From assembly GCF_900099915.1 (NCBI RefSeq), contig NZ_FNDB01000004.1:1-64000 (forward strand): a DNA stretch of 64,000 bases. The letters are read 5' to 3'. Below the pieces are notes generated by a model. That model had not been told where the DNA came from and did not search any database. It saw only the letters and a program-made list of their open reading frames with translations. Source of the stretch: Flavobacterium omnivorum. GTDB taxonomy: Bacteria; Bacteroidota; Bacteroidia; Flavobacteriales; Flavobacteriaceae. Positions 1 to 7,614 of this stretch are shown here, in pieces. Made by a program: the position numbers and the translations under genes. Within the stretch, counting starts at the first letter, position 1. The number at the start of each line of letters is the position of its first letter.

Positions 1-256
1 TTTTAGGAAGATGATTAATCCTAACAGTTTCCTCTTTACCCGACAAACCAAGCATTCCTTGAGCAACTTCGCGCAATGAATTGCATTTTTCTAAACAGCA
101 AAAAACCATACTAAATAAATGATCTTGACTTTTAAAACTTTTCACATATCTGTCTGAATCATATTTCTCAACAGCTTTCTGAACCATTGAATCATCTATT
201 AAAGAAATCAGCTGTCCGAAAACAGACTTAGTCGAAAAATACTTATTTTTACCCAT
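1..256 (-). CDS. IS4-family transposase (DUF4372 type), N-terminal part
   Basis: Partial gene running off the left edge; the ATG lies at 256 on the minus strand and about 85 residues are visible. The product would catalyse cut-and-paste transposition of its insertion sequence. The visible start (MGKNKYFSTKSVFGQLISLI, later DRYVKSFKSQDHLFSMVF and a CNSLREVAQGMLGLSG segment) is the typical DUF4372 N-terminal domain of IS4-type transposases in Bacteroidota. The DDE catalytic core is outside the window. It is divergent from the reverse transcriptase gene, whose ATG is only 79 nt away, so the element end must fall in that short gap. I cannot define the terminal inverted repeat. Confidence 0.85.
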   Translation of the reverse strand, partial: MGKNKYFSTKSVFGQLISLIDDSMVQKAVEKYDSDRYVKSFKSQDHLFSMVFCCLEKCNSLREVAQGMLGLSGKEETVRINHLPK

Positions 257-295
257 CGTTATTTGAATTTTGCAACTCTAAATTACGATTATTTT

Positions 296-323
296 AAGAA
301 GCCATTAATTTGGCTTCTTTTTT
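296..323 (+). terminator. Hairpin followed by T-run between transposase and RT gene
   Basis: An 8-bp perfect stem (AAGAAGCC / GGCTTCTT) with an 8-nt loop is followed by Ts. It has the form of an intrinsic terminator on the plus strand and ends only 11 nt before the ATG of the reverse transcriptase gene. It may be the end of an upstream transcript or part of the insertion-sequence end. Confidence 0.5.
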
Positions 324-334
324 ATCGGACAACA

Positions 335-2167
335 ATGTATTTCAATAATAAAATAAAAGATAATTGGCAAAGACAATACGCTTTATCATTTAATTATGAG
401 ATTAAAAAAAATATCATAGGAGATACAAGAACACTAAGTATTATTCATCCATTTGTACAACATCGTTATATTGAACTTTTTGAAAAATATGATTCATTAA
501 TATTGCATTTATGTTCAAAAAGTCCCTTTTCTCTTAGAAAAATAAATAAGATTGCAAAGTTTTATTTTTCTCCTAATTTTGTTTTTGAAGAAGAAAATAT
601 AGCAAATCCTGATAGAGAAGTTGAACCTGACATTCTAGATGCTGAATCACAGTACATCAAATCATATTACACATATAAACCAATAGATTTAATTTATAAA
701 TTCTATGATAGAAACGAATTTCAAAGATTAGAACAGCGATATAATTATTTAATGGAGTTTGATATAAGCAAATGCTTTTATCATATTTATACACATTCAA
801 TTACTTGGGCTGTAAAGAATAAAGAATCAGCAAAATTAAATTCAAGTAATAATATTATCACGTTTGAAAACACCTTCGATAAGTTAATGCAACATTCAAA
901 CTATAATGAAACGAATGGTATTGTGGTTGGTCCAGAAATATCAAGAATTTTCGCTGAAATTATTTTGCAACAAGTTGATTTAAATGTTTTAGAAAAGTTG
1001 AGTGATAAAAACATAGGGTTAAAATTTGGAGTGGATTATGATGTAAGAAGATATGTTGATGATTATTTCGTGTTCTCTAATGATTCTACAACTTTAGAAA
1101 TGGTTAAGAGAACCTTTCAAAAAGAACTTCAGTTTTATAAGTTGTATTTAAACCCACAAAAAGATGACATTAAAGTATCTCCTTTCATATCAAATATCGC
1201 TGTTGGAAAACTTGAAGTAAAAGAATATCTAATAGAATTTTACGATAGTTTTTTTGAAGAAAATATGATTGAAGAGAAAGCAGTAAAACAAATAAAACAA
1301 GTAAATAAACCATATGTTGTTTCGCAGAGTTTTATTAAAAAATTCCAGTCAATCGTTAAACAAAATAATCTTACATATGATTCTCTAAGTAAAGATGTTG
1401 TTCGATTTTTTAAATCAAAAATTGTTGACTTACTTAAGAATGATGTAAAACTTTATAATATTGAAAGGAGTGAAAATTTTCTTTTAATGTTAATCGATAT
1501 CGTTTCGTATTGTTATTCTGTAAACATTAATACAAATACAACATTTAGGATTGCCCAAATAATTGTTTTACTTGTAAAACATTTTGAAAGTAAAAGTAGA
1601 CCTGACATAAAACATTCCATATATTCAAAGGTTTTTAAGGACTGTGAATTTATACTTACAAATTTTCATAGAAAACAAGTCAAAAATGAAACAAGTATTG
1701 AAACAATAAATCTTTTGCTTGCTATAAAAAAACTTGGAAATGAATATCAATTTAGTCCTGAAAAAGTTTCGGATTACTTTAATCTAGAAGATGATAAGCT
1801 GAAAAATTTAAATTATTTTCATTTTATTACTCTTTTATATTATTTCAATGATGATTTAACTTATCACTCAATTAAGGGAAAATTAATTGAAGAAATAGTA
1901 AATCGGTTTAATGAAGATTTTGTATTTTTAAAATCTGAATTAACATTATTGTTTTTTGATATAATAAACTGCCCATTTATTGATGAAAAACATAAAATTA
2001 AAATAATAAAAGCTTCTAAATATATTCCTAGGAAAAATCCAAGTAATGATGAAGTTAGATTGGAAATAGAGAAAATAATGGAACAAAAAAAATGGTTTAT
2101 GAATTGGGAAATTGATATAGATTTGGAAAGAGTTTTAAAGAAAAAGGAATGGAGTTCTAGTTACTAG
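335..2167 (+). CDS. Defence-associated reverse transcriptase, UG/Abi group (DRT3b/AbiA-like)
   Basis: Reverse transcriptase domain in the N-terminal half: motif A at MEFDISKCF, then NGIVVGPEISRIFAEI, and the catalytic RYVDDYFVF with YVDD near residue 240 (DNA about 1052-1063). The C-terminal half (about 320 residues) is alpha-helical and has no recognisable catalytic motif, as in AbiA, AbiK and DRT-type proteins, which act in abortive phage defence. NETNGIVVGPEISRIF and YDVRRYVDDYF fit the Drt3b/AbiA branch best from memory. An in-frame TTG at 263 gives 24 more residues, but those lie next to the insertion sequence and do not look like the family, so I chose the ATG at 335. The true N-terminus may have been removed by the insertion. 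Drt3b normally works with a second RT, Drt3a, which is not visible here. Confidence 0.8.
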   Translation: MYFNNKIKDNWQRQYALSFNYEIKKNIIGDTRTLSIIHPFVQHRYIELFEKYDSLILHLCSKSPFSLRKINKIAKFYFSPNFVFEEENIANPDREVEPDILDAESQYIKSYYTYKPIDLIYKFYDRNEFQRLEQRYNYLMEFDISKCFYHIYTHSITWAVKNKESAKLNSSNNIITFENTFDKLMQHSNYNETNGIVVGPEISRIFAEIILQQVDLNVLEKLSDKNIGLKFGVDYDVRRYVDDYFVFSNDSTTLEMVKRTFQKELQFYKLYLNPQKDDIKVSPFISNIAVGKLEVKEYLIEFYDSFFEENMIEEKAVKQIKQVNKPYVVSQSFIKKFQSIVKQNNLTYDSLSKDVVRFFKSKIVDLLKNDVKLYNIERSENFLLMLIDIVSYCYSVNINTNTTFRIAQIIVLLVKHFESKSRPDIKHSIYSKVFKDCEFILTNFHRKQVKNETSIETINLLLAIKKLGNEYQFSPEKVSDYFNLEDDKLKNLNYFHFITLLYYFNDDLTYHSIKGKLIEEIVNRFNEDFVFLKSELTLLFFDIINCPFIDEKHKIKIIKASKYIPRKNPSNDEVRLEIEKIMEQKKWFMNWEIDIDLERVLKKKEWSSSY

Positions 2168-2440
2168 ATTTTTATTCTGGTTAGAGTTGAACAAGGGCGA
2201 ACTTATCTCTATTTAGTATACTAAGATGGGATATAATAACACAATTGTAGCTAAAGTTTGTTGACATGCATAATAAATGCAAATAAACTCATGATAATGG
2301 ATGATAGTTATAAATTGAAGGTTATGTTTTAAAGAAATTTATTATGTATCCACACACGATAGCTTGGAATACTTTAACACGTTTTGCTAGTACTTTAAAA
2401 GAAATAGTCTACTATTTTGGGTTCTGTATTTACAAAATGC

Positions 2441-2470
2441 GGGCTGAAGGTTTTACTTTCAGCCTTCTTT
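2441..2470 (+). terminator. Intrinsic terminator-like hairpin downstream of RT
   Basis: GGCTGAA / TTCAGCC stem followed by a pyrimidine-rich T stretch. It lies about 275 nt after the reverse transcriptase stop, so a transcript from the gene could carry a substantial 3' untranslated region. Confidence 0.55.
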
Positions 2471-2494
2471 TTATCTAGGAGAAATAACAAAAAC

Positions 2495-2574
2495 AACTAC
2501 CGATAACAGCAAGGATTTCCTTGCGTGCGGAGCACGAATTATCAAACCTGTGTTAAACGAAACAGGAGGTAGTT
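2495..2574 (+). ncRNA. Possible structured RNA, multi-branch fold
   Basis: A 7-bp outer stem (AACTACC 2495-2501 with GGTAGTT 2568-2574) encloses three perfect hairpins: GCAAGG-ATTT-CCTTGC (2509-2524), CGTGC-GGA-GCACG (2524-2536, sharing one base with the previous stem) and CCTGT/ACAGG (2547-2566). This is more nested pairing than expected by chance in such AT-rich DNA. It is not a tRNA: the arm spacing and T loop do not fit. It could be a small RNA, a structured recombination site or a mobile-element end. Confidence 0.3.
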
Positions 2575-2585
2575 TTAAGATAAAC
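2546..2585 (+). repeat. Short repeat, left copy
   Basis: About 40 nt (GTGTTAAAC, then GGAGGTAGTTTTAAGATAAA) closely resembling 5323-5361 (GTGTTAAACTGAA, then GGAGATAGTTTAAAAAGATAAA). The two copies are in the same orientation and bracket three unrecognised genes. Confidence 0.45.
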
Positions 2586-2686
2586 AATTATGATTAACCT
2601 CATATATTTACTCGTTAATTAATAAAATTGAGTTCTTTTGGAGGTTTTTAGACAAACTGAAGTTACTAGCAATTTTATGAAAAACT

Positions 2687-3670
2687 ATGGATAAAAATAT
2701 AGGAACGAAAAATATTGACATAATTTATTTCTTAAATAGTTTTTCATTAAAAACTGATTTCTTGTATTTTGATAAATTATATTATTGTGAATCGCAATTA
2801 GAACAATCTTTGTTAGTCGGAGAATCTCTCTCCAAAGGTCTTGACAAAACGGGAAATCTATTCAAGAAAAATATTCAAGAAATTGAGTTTTTACAAAAAT
2901 CTGGTATGTTAGAACCTTTTAAACCAATAATTTTAGAAACACCAGAAGAATGCTTTGGACTACATTCTCAAGAAAATTTTAGAAAACTAATAAACACAAT
3001 AACTGATTTAGATAATGAAAGAGTTTATCAATTAAAAAATTTAACAAAAAGTACCGATTTTCTAAATAGTTTGGAGAATATTTTATTAAGCTCATCAAAA
3101 TCTGCCGATTTAAATTCAATTATTTCTTCTTTTGTTTTAAACTACAAGAATCAAAATTGCACTCCGATTATATGTAAAAACGCAAATTTAAATCAAAATG
3201 CAGATACACAAGCTATTATTAATTTAATAATCAAAAAATTCCCATTTATTGATGATACAGTAGGATGGGAAAAAATTATTGAATTTAAGGCTGACACAGA
3301 CGCAAAAAATAAACTGAATGCTTTAAAAAATTGGCTTACAGATATTTCTAAAAATAATTATACTGTCACTGAAGTTGAACAAAAATTAAATTATTTCATT
3401 GATGAATACGAGAGCTTGCTTAAGCTTCATAAACTAAAAGTTAAGTATAAAAAATTTGATTTAATCCTAACAGCGACTGTTGGAACGATAGAAAACTTAA
3501 TAAAACTAAACTTTACCGATATTGGAAAAAATTTGTTGACATTAAAAGAAGAGGAAATAAATTTAAAAATTGAAGAAAAAAATTTAAAAGGTCAAGAAAT
3601 AGCATACATATCTAATATTATTACACATTTTGATAACGATAAAAGTAAATTAGTAAAAAACTGCTTGTAA
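2687..3670 (+). CDS. Hypothetical protein, 327 aa
   Basis: I do not recognise this family. The protein is largely alpha-helical and rich in Lys, Asn and Leu. Its C-terminal third (from about residue 215) is charged and probably coiled coil. There is no signal peptide, membrane segment or clear catalytic motif. Codon use is as AT-rich as that of its neighbours. It is the first of three same-strand orphan genes between the reverse transcriptase and the integrase, separated by spacers of about 150 nt, so it is probably cargo of the integrative element. The ATG at 2687 opens the frame. Confidence 0.6.
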   Translation: MDKNIGTKNIDIIYFLNSFSLKTDFLYFDKLYYCESQLEQSLLVGESLSKGLDKTGNLFKKNIQEIEFLQKSGMLEPFKPIILETPEECFGLHSQENFRKLINTITDLDNERVYQLKNLTKSTDFLNSLENILLSSSKSADLNSIISSFVLNYKNQNCTPIICKNANLNQNADTQAIINLIIKKFPFIDDTVGWEKIIEFKADTDAKNKLNALKNWLTDISKNNYTVTEVEQKLNYFIDEYESLLKLHKLKVKYKKFDLILTATVGTIENLIKLNFTDIGKNLLTLKEEEINLKIEEKNLKGQEIAYISNIITHFDNDKSKLVKNCL

Positions 3671-3822
3671 AAACAAGTCTTTAGCCATTTGTAAATACAG
3701 TGGAATTAACGTTTTTAATCGTATTTTGTTAAGCCAAAAATACTCTGTGGTAATTTACTAACCTCACTAAGCCAAAGCGTTATAGAGACTATTTTAAATC
3801 TACATCATAAAATTTATGTTTA

Positions 3823-4533
3823 ATGGAGCTAAGAACTAAAGAGATTATAGATGCCGTACTAACCTTTGATGAACAATATTTAAAATCTCGTGAAAGAGTA
3901 AATAAGGAATTTGAGAACAGTGAATCTGAACTTCACCATATTTTTAGAAAAACAATGGATGGTTTATTAATTCTTGTTATGGAAAATCTTTTCGGAAAGT
4001 ATGATGAACCCTCTGAAAAGTTTTTATACCAACTAAATTTAGCAATTTCTTTTGTTCGTACTCATTTTATTATTAACAACTTAATTTTAGATGGCGATTT
4101 AATAGAGGCATACACACTCATTAGAAAACAATTAGAGAAACTTACACGACTGAATGAACTTGATAACAGACCAATTGAAAAACTTTTGAATAAGACTCCA
4201 AACGTAATCAATTTATTTGGCGAAGCTGGGAAAGAATTATACTCTGAACTTTCAGAAGTTGCACACTTTGGACATTCAAGAGTTAGTGAATTTAAATCAT
4301 TTGAAACAAAAGATGGCAAGAGAGGACCTAGTTTGTTCCCATCTTATAAAAAATCTGCAATTATTTGTTATGATAGAAGTGCTTATGTCGCTTTATATTT
4401 TACTAGTTGGTTGATAGATTTTGTGGAAGAAAACAGTTCTAAATACAATAGAGAGAAAGACGTTCATATATTTTTGATGTTGGAAAAAATGGCTTTAGAC
4501 TGTAGTATCATAAGAACTAAAGAAAAAGAATGA
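3823..4533 (+). CDS. Hypothetical helical protein, 236 aa
   Basis: Unrecognised, mostly alpha-helical, probably cytoplasmic. Segments such as IEAYTLIRKQLEKLTRLNEL and LYSELSEVAHFGHSR recall proteins of unknown function with a HEPN-like all-helical fold, but I see no canonical RxxxxH ribonuclease motif, so no activity is assigned. It stands alone on the plus strand with a 152-nt spacer before it. The start ATG at 3823 has no strong upstream purine tract. Confidence 0.6.
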   Translation: MELRTKEIIDAVLTFDEQYLKSRERVNKEFENSESELHHIFRKTMDGLLILVMENLFGKYDEPSEKFLYQLNLAISFVRTHFIINNLILDGDLIEAYTLIRKQLEKLTRLNELDNRPIEKLLNKTPNVINLFGEAGKELYSELSEVAHFGHSRVSEFKSFETKDGKRGPSLFPSYKKSAIICYDRSAYVALYFTSWLIDFVEENSSKYNREKDVHIFLMLEKMALDCSIIRTKEKE

Positions 4534-4584
4534 AAAATATAGTACTTAAGCTAGATATAGATAATAGAATCATTGAAACAATTA

Positions 4585-4618
4585 TTCAACTTTGTTGAAG
4601 GAAGCTGTTTACAGCTTC
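4585..4618 (+). terminator. Two tandem small hairpins after the 236-aa gene
   Basis: TTCAAC-TTT-GTTGAA (4585-4599) is followed directly by GAAGCTG-TTTA-CAGCTTC (4601-4618), both perfect. No long T-run follows, so this is a weak terminator or another structured spacer. Confidence 0.35.
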
Positions 4619-4680
4619 AAAATTCCATCAACTCAAAATCTGAAGTCTTTGTGTAAAATATAACAATATAAAGTAAACTA

Positions 4681-5274
4681 ATGACGAAAATAATAAATAA
4701 GTGGTACATTTCTTTAGTCATTGCTCCAATTATAACAACATACTTAACCAATTTTTTCATTTTACCTAAATTATTTAGCGATTGGAAACTCGCAATAATT
4801 TTTTCACTAACGATACTTACAATAACTCTATTAATTGAATTAAAGTTATTGTCTGAAAGTCACAATATACCAAATGAGAGCGACAAACGAATTATAAAAA
4901 GATTGCTTAAAAAGTTGGACATAAAATCATTTCAAGAAGAGATCTGCATGAACGATTCATGGAACGGTTATAAACAAGATTCTATTCACAAGATTATAAA
5001 ATACCAACATGCTGTGAAATTAATTAAAAACAAAACAGTAGATAAAAAATTACAACAAATGATTGATATTTTTAATTATAAATTAGATCTATTTACTGAT
5101 TTCACAGCGCAAAATGTATATGGAGGTAATTCTGGATTTTTAATTCCCTTTAAAAATTCTGAAGATAGAAATAGTGTAAAAAAAGATTCTGAAAAAATGA
5201 ACATTTTAGCTAAAAATGCATTTGCAGAACTCGAAAATTTAGTTGAATATTTAAAATCAAAAAAATACATCTAA
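4681..5274 (+). CDS. Hypothetical membrane-anchored protein, 197 aa
   Basis: Unrecognised family. Two hydrophobic segments near the N-terminus (about residues 8-28 and 36-56) predict a membrane hairpin. The remaining 140 residues are polar, Lys-rich, helical and probably cytoplasmic. A short membrane anchor followed by a soluble helical domain is common in small accessory or effector proteins of defence cargo, but no motif shows a function. It is the last of the three plus-strand orphan genes and is followed by a terminator-like repeat before the convergent integrase gene. Confidence 0.6.
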   Translation: MTKIINKWYISLVIAPIITTYLTNFFILPKLFSDWKLAIIFSLTILTITLLIELKLLSESHNIPNESDKRIIKRLLKKLDIKSFQEEICMNDSWNGYKQDSIHKIIKYQHAVKLIKNKTVDKKLQQMIDIFNYKLDLFTDFTAQNVYGGNSGFLIPFKNSEDRNSVKKDSEKMNILAKNAFAELENLVEYLKSKKYI

Positions 5275-5322
5275 AATATTACACACAATAGCTAAGACTC
5301 GGTTGCGTGTACAAACAATAAA

Positions 5323-5361
5323 GCCGTGTTAAACTGAATGGAGATAGTTTAAAAAGATAAA
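5323..5361 (+). repeat. Short repeat, right copy
   Basis: Related to 2546-2585 (shared GTGTTAAAC, GGAG[A/G]TAGTTT and AAGATAAA blocks). Its distal half also forms the left arm of the terminator at 5340-5390. Confidence 0.45.
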
Positions 5362-5390
5362 TGTTTTACCAAAGCTATCTCCCCTTTTTT
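5340..5390 (+). terminator. Intrinsic terminator between the orphan genes and the integrase
   Basis: GGAGATAG (5340-5347) pairs with CTATCTCC (5375-5382) and is followed by a C and seven Ts. It fits an intrinsic terminator of the plus-strand genes. Confidence 0.5.
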
Positions 5391-5521
5391 TCAATACTTT
5401 ACGGTATGTAGGAAGACGAGTTTTTTTGGAATTAATTTTTACAATGATTGTTATTTCAGACAAAATTGACTTATTTGTATGGAATAACAATCATTTTGGT
5501 TTGTGATCTTTGAAGACTTCT

Positions 5522-6772
5522 TTATAAAGAAGTCCCATTAGAGACATTGCGATTCTTAAAATTTCTCAGCTTTGATTTTAACAAATCCATATCCTCACTC
5601 ACTTTTTTATCTAGAATCTTAGCATAGTGTTGGGTGGTTTTTATGCTTTTATGTCCCAACATTTTGCTTACACTTTCTATGGGTACGCCATTTGTTAGCG
5701 TTACAGTCGTTGCAAAAGTATGCCGGGCAATGTGGAAGGTTAAATCCTTATTAATGCCGCAAACATCTGCTATTTCCTTTAGATAGCTGTTCATTTTTTG
5801 GTTGCTCAAAATAGGTAGCAGTTTATCTTCATTTATGCATTGTGGGTGATTGGCATATTTTAGAAGTAATTCTTCCGGAATAGGGAGGAGGGGAATGCGA
5901 GAAGCTGTTTCTGTTTTCTGACGATGGGTGAATATCCATTTTCCGCCATCAATACCCATACTGATGTTTGATACCGTTAAGTTTTTGACATCTATATAAG
6001 CCAGACCAGTAAAGCAGCTGAAAACGAAAATATCTTTTACCAGGTTTAATCTTTCTGTTGCAAATTCTTTAGAATAAATATCCTGAACTTCTTCTTGAGT
6101 TAGGTAATCTCTTTCGACTTCACGAATTTTTGATTTATAGTTTGCAAATGGATCTTTATCTAACCATCCATTTGAAATACAAATCTTTACTATTTTCTTG
6201 AAGTTCTTGATGTATTTGATTGCTGTGTTGTTGGCGCATTTGCGAACACTTCGCAAAAAGAATTCATACTCGGTTATAAAAGAATGATCAATGTCTTTAA
6301 TATCGATATCCGAAACAGAATATTTCCATTGTATGAATTCAACTGTATGTTTCAATGATGTTTTATATCGCTCCAATGTTCCTGGTGCAAATTCTTGGCC
6401 AACTAAAGTTTCTACTTTGTTGTTATGATCCTGGAAAATGGGAATTAACATTCTGGCTCTTTGGTCGGTTCCCTGCAGTTTTGCTTTTAGAAATGTTGAA
6501 GTTGATGCTGTTTTGTCTTTCATCATATTATGATGCGCATCGTAAACTTCCTGTTCCAGTGTTTTCAGGTATCTATTTAGGGATTTTACTTCATCGGATA
6601 TTCCAGTAATCTTTTGGAGTTTGTTGTCCCATTTGGAGGGTTCAATGTATCTTTTGGAAGCAATCTCTTTCGGGACACCATCAATAGTAATTCTTAGATA
6701 AATAGGAGCGGTGCCGTTGGCTTTGATTTTACTTTTCTTGATAAAGAAAAGCAGGTTGAATGTTTTGTTCAT
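5522..6772 (-). CDS. Tyrosine-type site-specific integrase (phage_int_SAM_5/IntDOT-like)
   Basis: Integrates and excises a mobile element by site-specific recombination. Domains in order: arm-type DNA-binding domain (about 1-100, MNKTFNLLFFIKKSKIKANG), SAM-like core-binding domain (about 110-215) and catalytic domain (about 220-400). The HxxR box is HIARHTF, followed by LGHKSIKTTQHYAKI, which carries the second His and the nucleophilic Tyr. The usual first catalytic Arg (TGLR) is replaced: the sequence reads FTGLAYIDV. A missing Arg I is known for CTnDOT-type integrases of Bacteroidota. At 416 aa the length is normal and the gene is intact. The ATG at 6772 lies about 250 nt from a tRNA-like fragment (7021-7037), so the element most likely extends leftward from there. 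Confidence 0.92.
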   Translation of the reverse strand: MNKTFNLLFFIKKSKIKANGTAPIYLRITIDGVPKEIASKRYIEPSKWDNKLQKITGISDEVKSLNRYLKTLEQEVYDAHHNMMKDKTASTSTFLKAKLQGTDQRARMLIPIFQDHNNKVETLVGQEFAPGTLERYKTSLKHTVEFIQWKYSVSDIDIKDIDHSFITEYEFFLRSVRKCANNTAIKYIKNFKKIVKICISNGWLDKDPFANYKSKIREVERDYLTQEEVQDIYSKEFATERLNLVKDIFVFSCFTGLAYIDVKNLTVSNISMGIDGGKWIFTHRQKTETASRIPLLPIPEELLLKYANHPQCINEDKLLPILSNQKMNSYLKEIADVCGINKDLTFHIARHTFATTVTLTNGVPIESVSKMLGHKSIKTTQHYAKILDKKVSEDMDLLKSKLRNFKNRNVSNGTSL

Positions 6773-6870
6773 AATGTGGTGACTTTAAGTTTGATAAAAT
6801 TATTCATCTTAAACACTCCAAACAAGATGTTCAAACCGTGAACGCCTTATTATACAAGTGCTCCAGCGAT

Positions 6871-6924
6871 TTTCAGTGACCTATTTGAGATTTTCAGAAT
6901 AGGTCACAAAATAGGTCACTGAAA
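6871..6924. repeat. 16-bp perfect inverted repeat with a third half-site, upstream of the integrase
   Basis: TTTCAGTGACCTATTT (6871-6886) and its exact reverse complement (6909-6924) flank a spacer holding another AATAGGTCAC (6898-6907). Three half-sites next to an integrase gene suggest arm-type integrase or accessory-factor sites, or an operator. Confidence 0.6.
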
Positions 6925-6966
6925 GGATACCATTTAATGAACTTTATTGGTATAGCCACCAAGCAA

Positions 6967-7000
6967 AAAACGCCGTAAATCTTATGATTTACAGCGTTTT
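6967..7000. repeat. Strong hairpin, bidirectional terminator-like
   Basis: AAAACGC-x-GTAAATC / GATTTAC-x-GCGTTTT, 14 of 15 positions paired around a TTAT loop, with A and T runs at the ends. It may be a terminator or part of the attachment region. Confidence 0.5.
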
Positions 7001-7020
7001 AGCCTTTTTAGTATTTCTAC

Positions 7021-7037
7021 TGGCGGAGAAAGAGGGA
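7021..7037 (-). other. tRNA 3'-end-like fragment, probable attachment site
   Basis: Read on the minus strand this is TCCCTCTTTCTCCGCCA, which looks like the 3' end of a tRNA gene. The match stops there and no tRNA body follows. Tyrosine integrases commonly use tRNA 3' ends and leave such a partial copy at one junction. It lies about 250 nt upstream of an integrase gene. The intact tRNA would be expected at the other junction, outside the window. Confidence 0.5.
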
Positions 7038-7050
7038 GTTGTTTGTTTTT

Positions 7051-7614
7051 CTAAAGCGCCGTAAAATAAGGCTTCGCAAAGCTTTTATTTTAAGTGACAC
7101 CTTAACTGACACCTCTCAATATGTTAGCAAATTGTTCTAAATTTCAATTACCAAATATAAGTGTTTTTTCGCTGGAATTAATGATTAATTGTCATAATTT
7201 GAACTGGTTAACCATTTTTTTTTGAACAGGCATTGGTTCAAAATTTAGTTGCCTAAAACATAAATTCTATCCAATTATTAAAGGTTCAACCTGTTCAATT
7301 TTAAGGCTCGTAAATTGGCAAAATTCTTCAATGGATACAAACTCATCTTCTAGTTTGTTTAACTTAATTATCATCTTCTGTAGCATTTCAATGCTTTAAT
7401 GTAGACTGCTTGGTCTATTGTTTAGATAGAAGTAAAATCTTTTAGGATCTTTTTATATATACTAGTTTTATCTAAGCACTAATTTTTTAAAAGCCTGTAT
7501 GCCTTATATAATATAGCTATTAACAATTCATTAACGATATCGTGTCGATTTGATGGTATTGAAAACTAGGGGTATTTCTCTTATTTTGACTCCTGTTAGT
7601 AAAGAGAATTTTTT
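7051..7614. other. Spacer with hairpin and a gene remnant before the PUL
   Basis: It starts with a hairpin (AAAATAA, GCTT-CGCA-AAGC, TTATTTT; about 7053-7081). It then holds the pseudogene at 7267-7455 and AT-rich upstream DNA of the fecR gene. I see no intact gene. Confidence 0.5.
7267..7455 (-). pseudogene. Decayed copy of the small protein encoded at 17889-18092
   Basis: The minus-strand translation ends NKLEDEFVSIEEFCQFTSLK followed by IEQVEPLIIG and a stop, closely matching the end of the 67-aa protein at 17889-18092 (NKLQNEFVSVEEFCQYTSLK, then MEQVEPLIIG). Upstream it keeps KRFYFY against KRLCIY, but about four residues are missing, a TAA replaces the Gln codon before SIEMLQ, and no start codon remains. 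It is therefore a degenerate paralogue. Both copies are on the minus strand and flank the glycan-utilisation locus. Confidence 0.75.

Larger units (their letters stand above)
2168..2686. other. Long spacer after the RT gene with terminator and structured segment
   Basis: This 519-nt stretch has no convincing gene. It holds a terminator-like hairpin at 2441-2470, a segment with nested inverted repeats at 2495-2574, and a repeat copy at 2546-2585 that recurs at 5323-5361. The rest is AT-rich and unremarkable. Confidence 0.6.

Noticed and set aside
2495..2574. tRNA gene reading of the cloverleaf-like fold
   Set aside because: Arm spacing is wrong, the third hairpin loop is 10 nt and lacks a canonical TTC sequence, and there is no anticodon arm of proper form.
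3671..3822. Integron attC site between the orphan genes
   Set aside because: TAACG and GCGTTAT words are present, but the conserved R'/R'' core sequences do not match and the three spacers are unlike each other.
3823..4533. HEPN ribonuclease call for the 236-aa protein
   Set aside because: The helical look is suggestive, but no RxxxxH motif is present.
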